From assembly GCA_944386665.1 (NCBI GenBank), contig CALXBZ010000115.1, forward strand, positions 1 to 38,855: 38,855 nucleotides of DNA. The letters are read 5' to 3'. Origin of the DNA: an uncultured Clostridia bacterium (GTDB lineage Bacteria; Bacillota; Clostridia; TANB77; CAG-508). Each line of letters starts with the position of its first letter. The stretch's first letter is position 1. The translations under genes were made by a program, and so were the position numbers. The notes beneath the pieces were generated by a model. That model worked only from the letters and a program-made list of their open reading frames with translations, did no database searches and was not told the origin of the DNA. Below, piece by piece: positions 21,732-31,916 of this stretch.

Positions 21732-22589
21732 ATGGCTAAAATTGTAGACAGACCAATGTATGAAGAATTTAAGGATACCCCCTGGATTACACATAATAGA
21801 GAGATGGAGAATACTGCTTATGGTACTCTCAACAATGCTTTAGATAATTTATATAACTTTAATGAGAATCAATATCAAGCAATAGCTGATGCATATACAG
21901 GTGCTCAATGGAAAGATTTAAATCGTGGTTATCTACAAGCTATGAATCAACAAGCAGCTAATGAACGTAATAGATTAGGTACATCTGGTGCTAGTTCTTC
22001 ATTATATAATACCAACACATTACAGAATAGTTATAATGATTTAGCAGGTAGATTGGCATCTAATACAGCTTCTCAATATAATAACCTTATTAATCAAGAA
22101 TGGAATAGACGTCTACAGAATTTAAATCTATACAATGATTTATGGAGAAATGCTGGTACTACAGCCCATAATATAGATATAGCAAATTGGGATATTAGAA
22201 ATCAAAACAAAGATAGACAATGGGCTAATGATGTTGATAGAAATAATAATACTGGTTGGAATGCTTTTGCTAATGTTCTTCAAGGTAGTGTAGAAGGTGC
22301 ACTAGCCGGTAGCGCTTTCGGGCCTTGGGGTGCTGCAATCGGTGGTGTAGTAGGTGGATTAGGAGCTACAGGAACTAATCAAAACAGTAGTAACTTAGGC
22401 TCTACTTCTATGAATTTATTTAATAACTTATCTGGAAATAATGGTAATAGTTATTCCAATTATGCTAATAACCAGAATTGGTTAGCTAATTCTGGTGTAG
22501 GTAATTATGGTCTATCAACCAACAATCTTACAGATACTTTAAGCAATAGTAATCTTTACCAAGCTATGGTTAATATAGGTTTAATTTAA
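21732..22589 (+). CDS. Internal virion / DNA-ejection protein (285 aa)
   Basis: First of three large consecutive proteins expected to sit inside the head and leave with the DNA. Helical, Asn/Gln-rich front (EMENTAYGTLNNALDNLYNF, ANERNRLGTSGASSSLYNT), then a glycine-zipper membrane-insertion segment (GALAGSAFGPWGAAIGGVVGGLGATG, about residues 190-215) and an Asn/Ser-rich tail. Glycine zippers of this kind occur in phage proteins that form channels across the envelope. No sequence family identified. Confidence 0.65.
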   Translation: MAKIVDRPMYEEFKDTPWITHNREMENTAYGTLNNALDNLYNFNENQYQAIADAYTGAQWKDLNRGYLQAMNQQAANERNRLGTSGASSSLYNTNTLQNSYNDLAGRLASNTASQYNNLINQEWNRRLQNLNLYNDLWRNAGTTAHNIDIANWDIRNQNKDRQWANDVDRNNNTGWNAFANVLQGSVEGALAGSAFGPWGAAIGGVVGGLGATGTNQNSSNLGSTSMNLFNNLSGNNGNSYSNYANNQNWLANSGVGNYGLSTNNLTDTLSNSNLYQAMVNIGLI

Positions 22590-22590
22590 T

Positions 22591-24489
22591 ATGGTTGAAC
22601 AAAAGAAAAATCAAATATTTCCTTGGAATAAACCAGGAGCTACTCCATTATCTATAGGATTAGATTTAGCTGGTAGTGGTTTAGCTGGTTTATCTGGATT
22701 AGGTATACTTAGTGGTGTTGGTTTAATACCAGGTGGGTTAGGATTACTTGGTAGTGTTGGACTTCATAATGCAGCAGATACTGCACGTGGAAATAATCAA
22801 TCAGTATCATTAGTTAAAGAGAATCCTAAACTACAACAAACTATTACTAATACTCCTCAACAACCAGCAAGAAGGAATTATGGATTTAAACCAGATACTA
22901 TTCAAGGAAAAATAGTTAGTGAAGCTTATAAACAAGGTGTTGACCCTGCTTTAGCTCTAGCAATAGCTAAACAAGAAAGTGGATTTAATCCTAATGCTTT
23001 CGGAGATATTAATGTTGGTGGTTCTTATGGGTTATTTCAAATCCATAGACCATCCCATCCAAACTACAAAGGCGGATTTAATGTTGATGAAAATATAAAA
23101 TACGGAGTAGGCTTTCTTAAAAATCTTGGTAACAGATTTAATAACGATATACAAAAAGTTATAATGGCTTATAATGCTGGGGCTGGTGCTGTTAATAGTG
23201 GCAATATTCCAGCATCAACTAGGCAACAATACTTACCTGGGGTTATGGGTTTTTATAATGAATACAATAAAGGTGAAGTTCCATATACTCCACAATTTAA
23301 CCAGAGGCTACTAGGAGGCTCAGCAACCCCTGTTAATTATGAAATAGGATATGTTGACCCCCCAAGAAATACAACAGCCCTTAATAAGCTTTTAAACGCC
23401 GCTAAGAATAATCAAGGAAATATAGATATGGATAATATTACTAATAACCAACAGATGGCTAATCTTTTAAATAATATACAAATGATATCTGAGTTTGCAA
23501 GAGGAGCACAACAAGGTAATAGACTTCCTGATTTAGGAGTCAGCAATGAAGAATTAGATGCTTATAGTAGAGCTTTAGAACAATTCGGAAAAAATATAGC
23601 TGGTGCCCGTAAAGATTTACAAACATATCAAGAAGCTATAGGAAATGTAGGTAGAGCTAATGCTCTAGCCCCTGTATTAAATGCTGTTGGCTCAGCCGCT
23701 ATTAATGCATTAGATACTAGATATCGCCCTATGTTTGATGTTACTGGACGTAATTATATAGGTGATAGAACTGGTGCTTTAAGAGACCCTAGAGTAAATT
23801 TATTCGGAGATAACGTAGCTAGAGGTATGATAAATAATCTATCAATAGCTGATAAACTTATCCAAATGAATAACGCACAAAGACAATTAGAATTACAGAG
23901 ACAACAACAAGCTGCTGATTTATTAACAGCTGCTAGGGTAAGTAATCAAACAGGTTTACCACTCCAAGTAACACGTCAGATGACACCTACTGATTATATA
24001 AATTATATTAAACCTACTCAAGAAGCTCAAAACAAAACACAAGAACAAGCTATGCAAGGTGTAGTAGATGCTATTACAGATAGACAACAACAATTAGCAG
24101 ATTATACTAAAGCAATAGATGAACAAAACTTACAAAATCTTGGACAGTATAATGTAGAACTTTTAGGTCAACAAGGTCAGAACTTAAGACAGGCTGCTCA
24201 ATTAGAAAATCAATATAATATAGCAATGATGGATAATGCTACTCGTAGATATATTGTTCAACAAACAGGGTTAAATGCTCAACAATTAGAGAACTTGAGA
24301 CAGTCTGACCCAAATGCATTCTATAGAGCAATAGGTCCAGTTCTTATGGCAGCTACATATAGTGTTGGTACTCCTGCTGCACAAAATGCTGGATTATTCA
24401 TTAACAATTTATTACTACCTTTAATTGGACAACAAGGAACTACTCAACAAACTCCTGACCAATCTTACTGGAGTCAATTTAATAAATAA
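22591..24489 (+). CDS. Ejection protein with lytic transglycosylase domain (632 aa)
   Basis: A hydrophobic Gly/Leu-rich start (about residues 18-58) may insert into the membrane. An SLT domain follows at ~105-215: catalytic E129 in AIAKQESGFNP, GLFQI at 147-151, and AYNAGAGAVNSG further on. It would cut peptidoglycan glycan strands during DNA entry, as T7 gp16 and similar proteins do. The remaining 400 residues are Gln/Asn-rich helix (QRQQQAADLLTAAR and similar). Start only 2 bases after the previous stop. A cell-wall-cutting ejection protein fits a phage of a cell with a thin, accessible peptidoglycan layer. Confidence 0.85.
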   Translation: MVEQKKNQIFPWNKPGATPLSIGLDLAGSGLAGLSGLGILSGVGLIPGGLGLLGSVGLHNAADTARGNNQSVSLVKENPKLQQTITNTPQQPARRNYGFKPDTIQGKIVSEAYKQGVDPALALAIAKQESGFNPNAFGDINVGGSYGLFQIHRPSHPNYKGGFNVDENIKYGVGFLKNLGNRFNNDIQKVIMAYNAGAGAVNSGNIPASTRQQYLPGVMGFYNEYNKGEVPYTPQFNQRLLGGSATPVNYEIGYVDPPRNTTALNKLLNAAKNNQGNIDMDNITNNQQMANLLNNIQMISEFARGAQQGNRLPDLGVSNEELDAYSRALEQFGKNIAGARKDLQTYQEAIGNVGRANALAPVLNAVGSAAINALDTRYRPMFDVTGRNYIGDRTGALRDPRVNLFGDNVARGMINNLSIADKLIQMNNAQRQLELQRQQQAADLLTAARVSNQTGLPLQVTRQMTPTDYINYIKPTQEAQNKTQEQAMQGVVDAITDRQQQLADYTKAIDEQNLQNLGQYNVELLGQQGQNLRQAAQLENQYNIAMMDNATRRYIVQQTGLNAQQLENLRQSDPNAFYRAIGPVLMAATYSVGTPAAQNAGLFINNLLLPLIGQQGTTQQTPDQSYWSQFNK

Positions 24490-24500
24490 GAGGTTTATTA

Positions 24501-27401
24501 ATGGCTGATAAATTTAATAGACAAGAGGCTATACAAGGTGCTTTAGATATGGGACAATCGATTGAACAAATCAATCAAGGTCTTAGTTCTATTGGACAAA
24601 AACCTTTAAGTAGTTATGAACAAACATTAATACAAGATAATAACTTTGGACAATCTTTAGGAGAAAGGTTTGGGGAAGGTGCAATGAATTTTGCTCAAGG
24701 TTTGGGTACTATTCTTGCATCTCCCGTTGAATATTATCGTAATAAAGATTTCAGAAATGCTGTTAATAAAGGTGTAGCTAACTACACACAAGATGTATTA
24801 ACCGGTAATAGAAATCCTGTTGAAGACTTTACTAATCTAATGTTAAGTCCATACGGTGTAGAGTCTAATGATATATTTAAAGCTCCTCTTCAATCAGGAC
24901 AACGTATATTAGAAGGTGCTGCTTCTCATCCATTTGATGCTACATTAGATGCTATGAGTATACTTCCTCCCGGTACTATAGCAAACGTTTTAAATAAAAT
25001 ACCTAATGAAGGGTTTCAAAAAATTAGACGTGGGATAATGCCTACTACTAGAGAAAGACGTGTTAATACTCTTCTCAATAGAGGAGCTGGCGAAAGTATT
25101 ACTAAACGTTCTGACTTTGAAGATAAACTTACTAAGATTGCTACAGACTCTGACTTACCTAAATATGTTAGAGAATTAACTACAGGTACCGGCGAAGCTA
25201 GTAAAGGTAAACAGGCATTACAAGACTTTACTAAAGAATTAAATGAGAGGATGGTTAAGCTAGGGTTAGACCCTAATGAATATAAGAGAACTTCTGTAGC
25301 TCAAAAAGTATTAGAAGATTTAGACCCTAACAGAAAAGGTAATATATATTTACAGAATGTACAGAAAGCTATAGATAATCCTACAGAAGCTAATATAAAA
25401 GCTTTAGGTGTAGATGAAGCTAGGTTTAAACAATTAGTCGACGATGCTAATAAACTTGCGGATAAAGGTAAGCTAGCTACTATTACTCAAAGAAATATAT
25501 ATAGTGATGTAGACCACAGACTGGTAGACTTATCAGAATTAGGCCAAGGTGTTACAAGACAAAGAACTTTCGGTACAGCTACTCCAGAACAAGTAGCAAG
25601 AAATTTTGATAGAGGATATAGAAATCTATATAACCTTATTGAACGTGCTGAAAATAGTAGAGATAGTCTCGGAGAAATAGCTAAAGAATTCGGTCGAAAA
25701 ATATCTCCTAATGATGTTAATAAGGTTCGGAGTAATGAAGTAGTTATATCTCCTAAAGAATATCGAGATAATGTAAGTCAACTGTTTGGGCGTGATACAA
25801 ATGGTAATATAGAAAAGCTAGCTAATGATGTTACTAAAGGTGCTAATGCAAACACATTAAGTAAGTATAGTGATGATTTATATGTGGTGCCTAAAGCTGA
25901 TGTAGAAGCTTGGAGAAACTATACAGCTGGTATAGATTACCAATCGTTAATGGGTAGATTTGTACAAAGTGCTAGACCTGTAATGGGAGCGTTTAAATCA
26001 AATGTGCTAACCAGACCTTCTTATGTAGCTGGTAACAGAATAGGTAACTGGGCATTAGGTGCTATAGGTGGAGCTGATTATGCGAGCGCTTTAAATCCAA
26101 GACTAAGAAAATATATTCCAGAATATATTAAACAATCAACATCCTACCACGGCTATGATGCTGTTAATACAAATAATCCTTTAGTTGCTTATAAAGATAG
26201 TGCATCTAGATTACGTAATGCAATTAAAGATATTCAAGACCCTGATACTAAGTTACCTGATAGAATAGCAGCAGCTGGTCAAGTAGTACAACGTACTCAA
26301 GAATTAGCATTACCTATAAGACAATTATTCCAAGCTGAAAGTCAATTAGAATATCTTGACAGAAGTGCGGTTTATTTTAATGAGGCTAAGAAGTTAGCTA
26401 GAGAAACTAATAAATCTTTTGAACAAGTATTAAAAGAAGGAGTTAAAGATAGTCAAACACAACGTACTTTAATAGATAGAGTTAATAGTGTATTAGGAGA
26501 TTATGTAGGTAGAAACTATTATATAAATCCAACTCTTAGAGAATTTGCTTCTACAATAACTCCATTCTATAAGGTAATAACAACAAGTGCTGATGTTGGA
26601 AGACAACAATTATATAGAAATCCATTCCGTGTGCAAGCGTATGCTAGGATACCAAGCAGAGCTGGTAATGAAATACAAAGAGTAGATGCTGAACTTGGAT
26701 ATCAACCAACTGATAATGACCCTAGAGGTGGTATGGTAGTTACTCCTACTTATAGTAGACGTGCTCCAGCTACAGTATTATATAATAATTATCATCCACT
26801 TAGTGCTCCTGCTGAAATAGTACAGAGTTTATTTGGACCTTCTCCAAGACAAGGTGAAGGTACTGGATTAGCTGGTATCGGTGGTATAGTTGCTGGTAAT
26901 ATAACTCCAATTACTGGAATAATAAATGCGTTAGAAGGTAAAGACCCTTATGGCAATCCTGTAGTTGGTCCTAATAGTTATAAGCTAGGTAATCAAGTTA
27001 TTACTCTTGATGAGAATGGTAATAAATTAGAACAACCTGATATTATCGGTGGTGTAACCGGATATATAGGAAGATATCTACTTCCTTCTGCTACATTATG
27101 GAACTCTACTCTAGGACCTGTTGCAGGAACTTTAAACAATAGAAACTTCTATAGACCAACATCACGTTCTATATTCGGACAGATAGGTAATACCCCAAGT
27201 ATTCCTTACTTATATGAAGGTAATCCTAATAAACCAATGGCTAATAATCCGTTAGATGTTTGGATTAATCAAACTGGATTTAGGACAAGAGATGTATGGT
27301 ACCCATTACAAAATAGAATAAGTCCTTATGATATGAGACAACTTAATAGACGTAGATATATGGATGAACAAAGATTATTAATGAAACAACGAGGTAATTA
27401 A
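24501..27401 (+). CDS. Largest internal virion / ejection protein (966 aa)
   Basis: Longest gene. Predicted almost entirely helical, Asn/Gln/Arg-rich, with small hydrophobic patches (EGAMNFAQGLGTILASPVEYY; ASHPFDATLDAMSILPPGT) and a membrane-like region near residue 510 (GNRIGNWALGAIGGADYA). The layout (three ejection-type genes in a row, the last the largest) copies the T7 gp14-15-16 or P22 gp7-20-16 arrangement. No enzymatic motif seen. It probably lines the ejection channel or pulls in DNA. Confidence 0.65.
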   Translation: MADKFNRQEAIQGALDMGQSIEQINQGLSSIGQKPLSSYEQTLIQDNNFGQSLGERFGEGAMNFAQGLGTILASPVEYYRNKDFRNAVNKGVANYTQDVLTGNRNPVEDFTNLMLSPYGVESNDIFKAPLQSGQRILEGAASHPFDATLDAMSILPPGTIANVLNKIPNEGFQKIRRGIMPTTRERRVNTLLNRGAGESITKRSDFEDKLTKIATDSDLPKYVRELTTGTGEASKGKQALQDFTKELNERMVKLGLDPNEYKRTSVAQKVLEDLDPNRKGNIYLQNVQKAIDNPTEANIKALGVDEARFKQLVDDANKLADKGKLATITQRNIYSDVDHRLVDLSELGQGVTRQRTFGTATPEQVARNFDRGYRNLYNLIERAENSRDSLGEIAKEFGRKISPNDVNKVRSNEVVISPKEYRDNVSQLFGRDTNGNIEKLANDVTKGANANTLSKYSDDLYVVPKADVEAWRNYTAGIDYQSLMGRFVQSARPVMGAFKSNVLTRPSYVAGNRIGNWALGAIGGADYASALNPRLRKYIPEYIKQSTSYHGYDAVNTNNPLVAYKDSASRLRNAIKDIQDPDTKLPDRIAAAGQVVQRTQELALPIRQLFQAESQLEYLDRSAVYFNEAKKLARETNKSFEQVLKEGVKDSQTQRTLIDRVNSVLGDYVGRNYYINPTLREFASTITPFYKVITTSADVGRQQLYRNPFRVQAYARIPSRAGNEIQRVDAELGYQPTDNDPRGGMVVTPTYSRRAPATVLYNNYHPLSAPAEIVQSLFGPSPRQGEGTGLAGIGGIVAGNITPITGIINALEGKDPYGNPVVGPNSYKLGNQVITLDENGNKLEQPDIIGGVTGYIGRYLLPSATLWNSTLGPVAGTLNNRNFYRPTSRSIFGQIGNTPSIPYLYEGNPNKPMANNPLDVWINQTGFRTRDVWYPLQNRISPYDMRQLNRRRYMDEQRLLMKQRGN

Positions 27402-27403
27402 AT

Positions 27404-28252
27404 ATGGTTTGGACAATACCTAATACATTCGTAGGTGGTACACGTGCTAGTGCTACTGAAATGAATGAAAACTTTACAAGTATAAAGCAATTTGTAGACC
27501 TTCTCGAAACACAAGGTGCTAACAATGAAATTGATATTTCAACCTTAACTACTAATAAAGCAGATATTAATGGTTCTACTGAACAAAGATTTTCTGTAGC
27601 TAATCCTAGTTCATCTATGGATGCAATGAATTTGCAAACATTTAAAAGTTTAACCCTTAATAGTAGAGATACAATTTCAGGATATAACCTAAGTAAAACT
27701 AATAATAATACAATTAGTGCTACACCTGGTAGTTGTTACGATAGTACATATGAGTTTATGATTACATCAACCCTTACTCTTTCTAAGAGTGAAGCACTTG
27801 GTGCTAATGCTACATATTATGTATTTGTTTGTGGTGATGCTCAAGGTGAAAATCCTCAACTAGTATTTACTACCTCTTCTACAATACCTACATTACCGAG
27901 TGGCTATGATTATTATAGACGTATTGGTAATTTTACTACAGATGGTAATGCTAATATAAATAGAGTCTTAAATGAAGGACAAGTTGCTAATAACTTTGTA
28001 GGCTTCATTGGAGGACAAATGGGTGGTGGAGGAATAGGAACTATTACCCTTACTGAAAATAGATGGTTATATGCTAGAGTGAGTGCTAGAAATACGCAAG
28101 CATTTATCTATATAAATAATCTTATTGTAGCCAATGAATATACTGCAAAAGAATGGAATGATGCACATAGTGTAATGATACCTTGTATGGCTGGTCAGAC
28201 TATTCGTATAGAAGGTGGATGGTCAGAAATTGTTTGGTATCAAATGATATAG
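27404..28252 (+). CDS. Tail fibre or needle-like protein (282 aa)
   Basis: N-terminal ~70 residues form an anchoring helix/coil (SATEMNENFTSIKQFVDLLE), followed by short repeating Thr/Ser-rich strands and a Gly-rich C-terminal domain (GFIGGQMGGGGIGT, ending WYQMI) typical of fibre tips. It starts two bases after the ejection gene; the CGAGG site is within that gene's end. It probably binds the tail hub. No family identified. Confidence 0.6.
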   Translation: MVWTIPNTFVGGTRASATEMNENFTSIKQFVDLLETQGANNEIDISTLTTNKADINGSTEQRFSVANPSSSMDAMNLQTFKSLTLNSRDTISGYNLSKTNNNTISATPGSCYDSTYEFMITSTLTLSKSEALGANATYYVFVCGDAQGENPQLVFTTSSTIPTLPSGYDYYRRIGNFTTDGNANINRVLNEGQVANNFVGFIGGQMGGGGIGTITLTENRWLYARVSARNTQAFIYINNLIVANEYTAKEWNDAHSVMIPCMAGQTIRIEGGWSEIVWYQMI

Positions 28253-28261
28253 GTAATAATT

Positions 28262-28657
28262 ATGGTAGACAAGTTAGTATTAGAAATAAATCAAGGATGT
28301 CCAAGAGGATATGCATTTACAATAACTCAGAAGGTGTGTAATTCAGATGGGAGTTATAATATAGTACCCTTAAACTTAACAGGTATGACTATAGAGTTTT
28401 TAATTAAGAAAGCTCCATATTATAAACTACCTAGTCTTATTGCTAAGTATATAACAGAAAGTTCTAGTTTGGTAGATACTGGACAAATAACAGATGCAAA
28501 AAATGGCCAGTTCTTTGTTCAAATAACTCAAGAAGAAAGTGTTAAACTACCACCTGGTGAATATGCTTTAGTAATTAGAATAGTAGATAAAGATACTGTA
28601 AATCATATTAGCGGTGATGGTAATAATTATGCAATCTATAGAGTTTGCTATCAATAA
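28262..28657 (+). CDS. Tail-associated beta-sandwich protein (131 aa)
   Basis: Looks like the N-terminal domain of baseplate/fibre adaptor proteins of the BppU type: INQGCPRGYAFTI (strands), LNLTGMTIEFLIKKAP, then KNGQFFVQITQEESVKLPPGEYALVIRIVDKD. These small Ig-like domains attach receptor-binding proteins to a tail. The weak match and small size leave other roles open. It lies between two fibre-like genes. Confidence 0.55.
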   Translation: MVDKLVLEINQGCPRGYAFTITQKVCNSDGSYNIVPLNLTGMTIEFLIKKAPYYKLPSLIAKYITESSSLVDTGQITDAKNGQFFVQITQEESVKLPPGEYALVIRIVDKDTVNHISGDGNNYAIYRVCYQ

Positions 28658-28672
28658 TAGGAGATATTTATT

Positions 28673-31000
28673 ATGCCTTTAAATAACGAGAATAACAATG
28701 AATGTTGTAAATGTACAACTCCAGAAATACATATAGAGCTTAATAAACAAGGACCTCAAGGACGTCAAGGTAATCCTGGACTTGATGGGTTTAGTCCTGA
28801 TATATCTATAGCAGAAAATACTGAGAACTCTTTTAAGCTTAGAATTGAAGACAAAGATGGGGTAATTACTACTCCTAATCTTAAAGCTACATTACCAGTA
28901 GGTGGTCAAGAAGGTACGGTATTAACTAAGAATAGTTCTACAGACGGGGATGTATCTTGGCAAATGCTACCTAACGCTTCTCCAGAAAATCCTGGTATGG
29001 TTGAATTAGCAACTACAGAAGATATGACCCCTGATGAAAGCGGAGAGATTAATGACTTAAAAGCTGTAACACCAGCATTATTTAATAATGAATTAACTAA
29101 ACAAGTACAGAACTTTATAGTAGCTGGTGATAATATAACTACTTCTGTAGATGATGAAGGTAAAGTAACTATTAATGCAGAAGCTGAACCTTATACATTA
29201 CCACAAGCAAACGCAACTGCTCTAGGTGGTGTTAAAGCTAATCCTAAAACCGATGAAGATACGCAGCCTGTTAATATAGATGCTGCTACTGGATTATTAT
29301 ATACTAAAGCAGGTGGTGGTACTGAATTAGTCCCTGCCACAGATACTACATTAGGTGGAGTTATCATTGGTGATGGTCTATCTGTTGATACTGAGGGGGT
29401 AACATCATTAGATTTAGATGTGGAAGAACCATTACAAATAGTTGAAAGTATACCTAGTAATCCACATATAGAATCTGGAGCAGATGGTAAAGGTGTTTAT
29501 GGTTTAGATGTAATAGCTTTTACTCCTAAGAATGGACATAGTGTTACCGAGGATGTAAATCAGCTTAATACATCTCTAATGAATGTTGGTGATACAGTAA
29601 CATTAAGCATTAAAAATAGAACAAACAATATAATTGATTGGGAAAATAATATCTTAGAAGCACCTTTATATATTCAAGACAATGCGATGATATTTGCTAT
29701 TGGTTTTAATTGGGAGTTAATGAATATCTCAAATATTAATAGTATGGGGGAAATAGGTACTATATATGCCAATAGAGACCTTGAAGGCAATATTACTCCT
29801 TTACTGTATATAACAACAGAAATACCTTTTGCTGAAGGAAATCAATATAATAAATCGTGTGGATATAAATTCTTGGACAATGGAACAGCTCAAGATAATT
29901 CTACAACTAATTACCAACTAGAGTGTATTTACTCTTATAGGTCTGCTTGGCAAGCTGCTAATGGTCCAGAGTTAATGTATATAGTAAAATTTATTCGCAA
30001 GGATAGTGGTCTATATGAATTCGACATTTGTGGTAACCAACCTATATTTGACTCGAATAGATTAAATTGGAATAATTGGTTATTTTATGATAAGCAATCA
30101 AGTACTAATTGGCACGGAATAGCACAGAATATTGATACCTCAAATATTGAAATTAATTGTGTTTTTTATGTATTAACTCCAAAAAATAATGACCACTTAT
30201 ACAATAAAAATTATCCATTCTTAGCTAAATATACAGGAAATATAAATGCATTTGGTGCAAAAGACCACGGATTTCCAGCTGTAGTTGATGCAATGACTCA
30301 ACATTATGTTGAAGCATCACCTGCTAGTGGTACACCTAAATTATCTTTAAATTATGATAACTCTACTATTAAAGTAAATGAAAACAACCAGTTGTATGCT
30401 GATGTAGCAATACCAGATAATATTACTACACAAGGTAATACTTTTAATGGGGCTAATCAACTTGTACAACTAGACGCCTCTGGTAAACTTCCTGCTATTG
30501 ATGGTAGTCAATTAACTAACTTACCAGGTGGTTCTGCCCCTACCAATATGGTAACTACTGATACAGAACAAACTATTACTGGTGATAAAGTTTTTACTGG
30601 AACATTGACATTAGGTAATAATAGTTCTACGTATGTATATACAAATGGTACTGGTAATATAAATACGGCAAATCTATATACTGATAGTTTAACAATAGGT
30701 GGTCACTATAAAAACAGTACACAAGCTACTACAAAAGCCTCTTCCTCTATATCCTTTACAAATATTAATCATTCAATACAAAATCCAATAGATTTATTAT
30801 ATTTTAATTCTCAAGATAAATTTAGTGTAGGTAATACAGATTGTCCTTTAATATTGGAAGGAAGCACAATTACAGCAAATGGTAATAATATAGTTACTAC
30901 TAATGATACTACGCCTCTTGTTATATGGAGAGGTACTCAATTAGAATATGATGGTATAACTAGTAAAGATGCGAATACTTTATATATAATAACAGGATAA
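28673..31000 (+). CDS. Long tail fibre with short collagen-like segment (775 aa)
   Basis: Residues ~28-45 hold Gly-x-y repeats (KQGPQGRQGNPGLDGFSP) after a Cys-rich start (NNECCKCTTP). Then come repeated small beta units, such as MVELATTEDMTPDE and TLGGVIIGDGLSV, which are typical of phage fibre shafts, and a large distinct central domain (about residues 280-540). A second shaft block with VTTDTEQTITGDKVFTG precedes an end that probably trimerises (LVIWRGTQLEYDGITSKDANTLYIITG; compare the common GTQAQYDALP-x-KDANTLY motif). Likely the main receptor-binding fibre. Confidence 0.8.
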   Translation: MPLNNENNNECCKCTTPEIHIELNKQGPQGRQGNPGLDGFSPDISIAENTENSFKLRIEDKDGVITTPNLKATLPVGGQEGTVLTKNSSTDGDVSWQMLPNASPENPGMVELATTEDMTPDESGEINDLKAVTPALFNNELTKQVQNFIVAGDNITTSVDDEGKVTINAEAEPYTLPQANATALGGVKANPKTDEDTQPVNIDAATGLLYTKAGGGTELVPATDTTLGGVIIGDGLSVDTEGVTSLDLDVEEPLQIVESIPSNPHIESGADGKGVYGLDVIAFTPKNGHSVTEDVNQLNTSLMNVGDTVTLSIKNRTNNIIDWENNILEAPLYIQDNAMIFAIGFNWELMNISNINSMGEIGTIYANRDLEGNITPLLYITTEIPFAEGNQYNKSCGYKFLDNGTAQDNSTTNYQLECIYSYRSAWQAANGPELMYIVKFIRKDSGLYEFDICGNQPIFDSNRLNWNNWLFYDKQSSTNWHGIAQNIDTSNIEINCVFYVLTPKNNDHLYNKNYPFLAKYTGNINAFGAKDHGFPAVVDAMTQHYVEASPASGTPKLSLNYDNSTIKVNENNQLYADVAIPDNITTQGNTFNGANQLVQLDASGKLPAIDGSQLTNLPGGSAPTNMVTTDTEQTITGDKVFTGTLTLGNNSSTYVYTNGTGNINTANLYTDSLTIGGHYKNSTQATTKASSSISFTNINHSIQNPIDLLYFNSQDKFSVGNTDCPLILEGSTITANGNNIVTTNDTTPLVIWRGTQLEYDGITSKDANTLYIITG

Positions 31001-31004
31001 TATT

Positions 31005-31700
31005 ATGACATTAAATTTAGGAACAACTAATATAAACAAACTATATCTAGGTACTACAGAAGTAGTTAAAGCTTATCTTGGTACTACTTTAGTTTATGGT
31101 AATAATACTCCCACTAGTTATGTTTTAAATTCAGATTATATAGATATTATAGGAGATGTAACAATAGATAATCAAGGAGTAGCTACAAACTTCTTAGCGG
31201 GGAATTATTTAAAGTTTAAACAACCATTTAATCCAGGAGATGATAACTACGAAATAGTAATTAAAGCTCTAGTTGGGAACGGTTCTGATGGTACACTATC
31301 CCTATTTGGGGTTAAAGATGTTTACTCATTTGTAATTGGTGCTGACACTGATACTTCTCGATTTACTATATGGGCATCTAGTAATGGAACTAGTTGGGAT
31401 TTAGATAATAGTAGTCTGGTTAATACAACAAATCATAGCCACTTATTATTATATTGGAAATTAAGTTATGATAATAATACCAATACTACATCTATAGCAT
31501 CAAGTACCGATGGAACATCTTACATAAATATCAAGAATTATAATTCTAAATTATATTTCAATAGTGATTGCTATTTATATATAAGCGGTAATAGAAGTAA
31601 TACAGGTAATGAAATAGGAGCTAATGCCCAAGTTTATCTAGCAGAAAGCTATTATAAAATAGGCACAAATAGTTCAATCTATTTTGCTATACCAACATAA
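31005..31700 (+). CDS. Second fibre / receptor-binding protein with LGTT repeats (231 aa)
   Basis: The N-terminus repeats an 8-12 residue unit three times: LGTTNINKLY, LGTTEVVKAY, LGTTLVYG. This short repeat is common at the start of phage tail proteins and forms a stacked beta anchor. The rest resembles a LamG/concanavalin-like beta sandwich (FAGNYLKFKQPFNPGD-like start, then IWASSNGTSWDLDNSS and IASSTDGTSYINI), suggesting binding of a surface sugar. It directly follows the long fibre. Confidence 0.65.
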   Translation: MTLNLGTTNINKLYLGTTEVVKAYLGTTLVYGNNTPTSYVLNSDYIDIIGDVTIDNQGVATNFLAGNYLKFKQPFNPGDDNYEIVIKALVGNGSDGTLSLFGVKDVYSFVIGADTDTSRFTIWASSNGTSWDLDNSSLVNTTNHSHLLLYWKLSYDNNTNTTSIASSTDGTSYINIKNYNSKLYFNSDCYLYISGNRSNTGNEIGANAQVYLAESYYKIGTNSSIYFAIPT

Positions 31701-31718
31701 GAAAGGAGATATAGTTTT

Positions 31719-31751
31719 ATGGCTTGTAAATCAAAGAAGAAAAAAAGATAA
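31719..31751 (+). CDS. Candidate 10-aa Lys-rich micropeptide
   Basis: ATG 31719 has a very strong site (AAAGGAGAT, eight bases upstream) but opens only ten codons, MACKSKKKKR. A perfect ribosome site is hard to explain for a non-coding stretch. It may be a real basic peptide, a leader or a ribosome loading site for the structured region after it. Only one other start is in range. Confidence 0.4.
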   Translation: MACKSKKKKR

Positions 31752-31794
31752 CCATTTTAACTCAATAATCAATTTAAGATAGCTAGCGTTTGAT

Positions 31795-31855
31795 TTAAGG
31801 AGGGTTAGTATATTAGAGGATAACTTATACCTCGACGATATTTAACCCCTCTTAA
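31795..31855 (+). other. Long stem-loop in the gap after the fibre genes
   Basis: TTAAGGAGGGTTAG (31795-31808) pairs with TTAACCCCTCTTAA (31842-31855), with one A-C mismatch and one G-U. Inside, GAGG...CCTC forms a second short stem. No T-run follows. The left arm contains GGAGG, so the fold would hide a ribosome-site-like sequence. Probably a regulatory or mRNA-protecting structure. Confidence 0.5.
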
Positions 31856-31916
31856 CAAGCTTACTAGCCACCTCTAATTAAATATTTTACAAAATAACAA
31901 GGAGATAATTTACATT

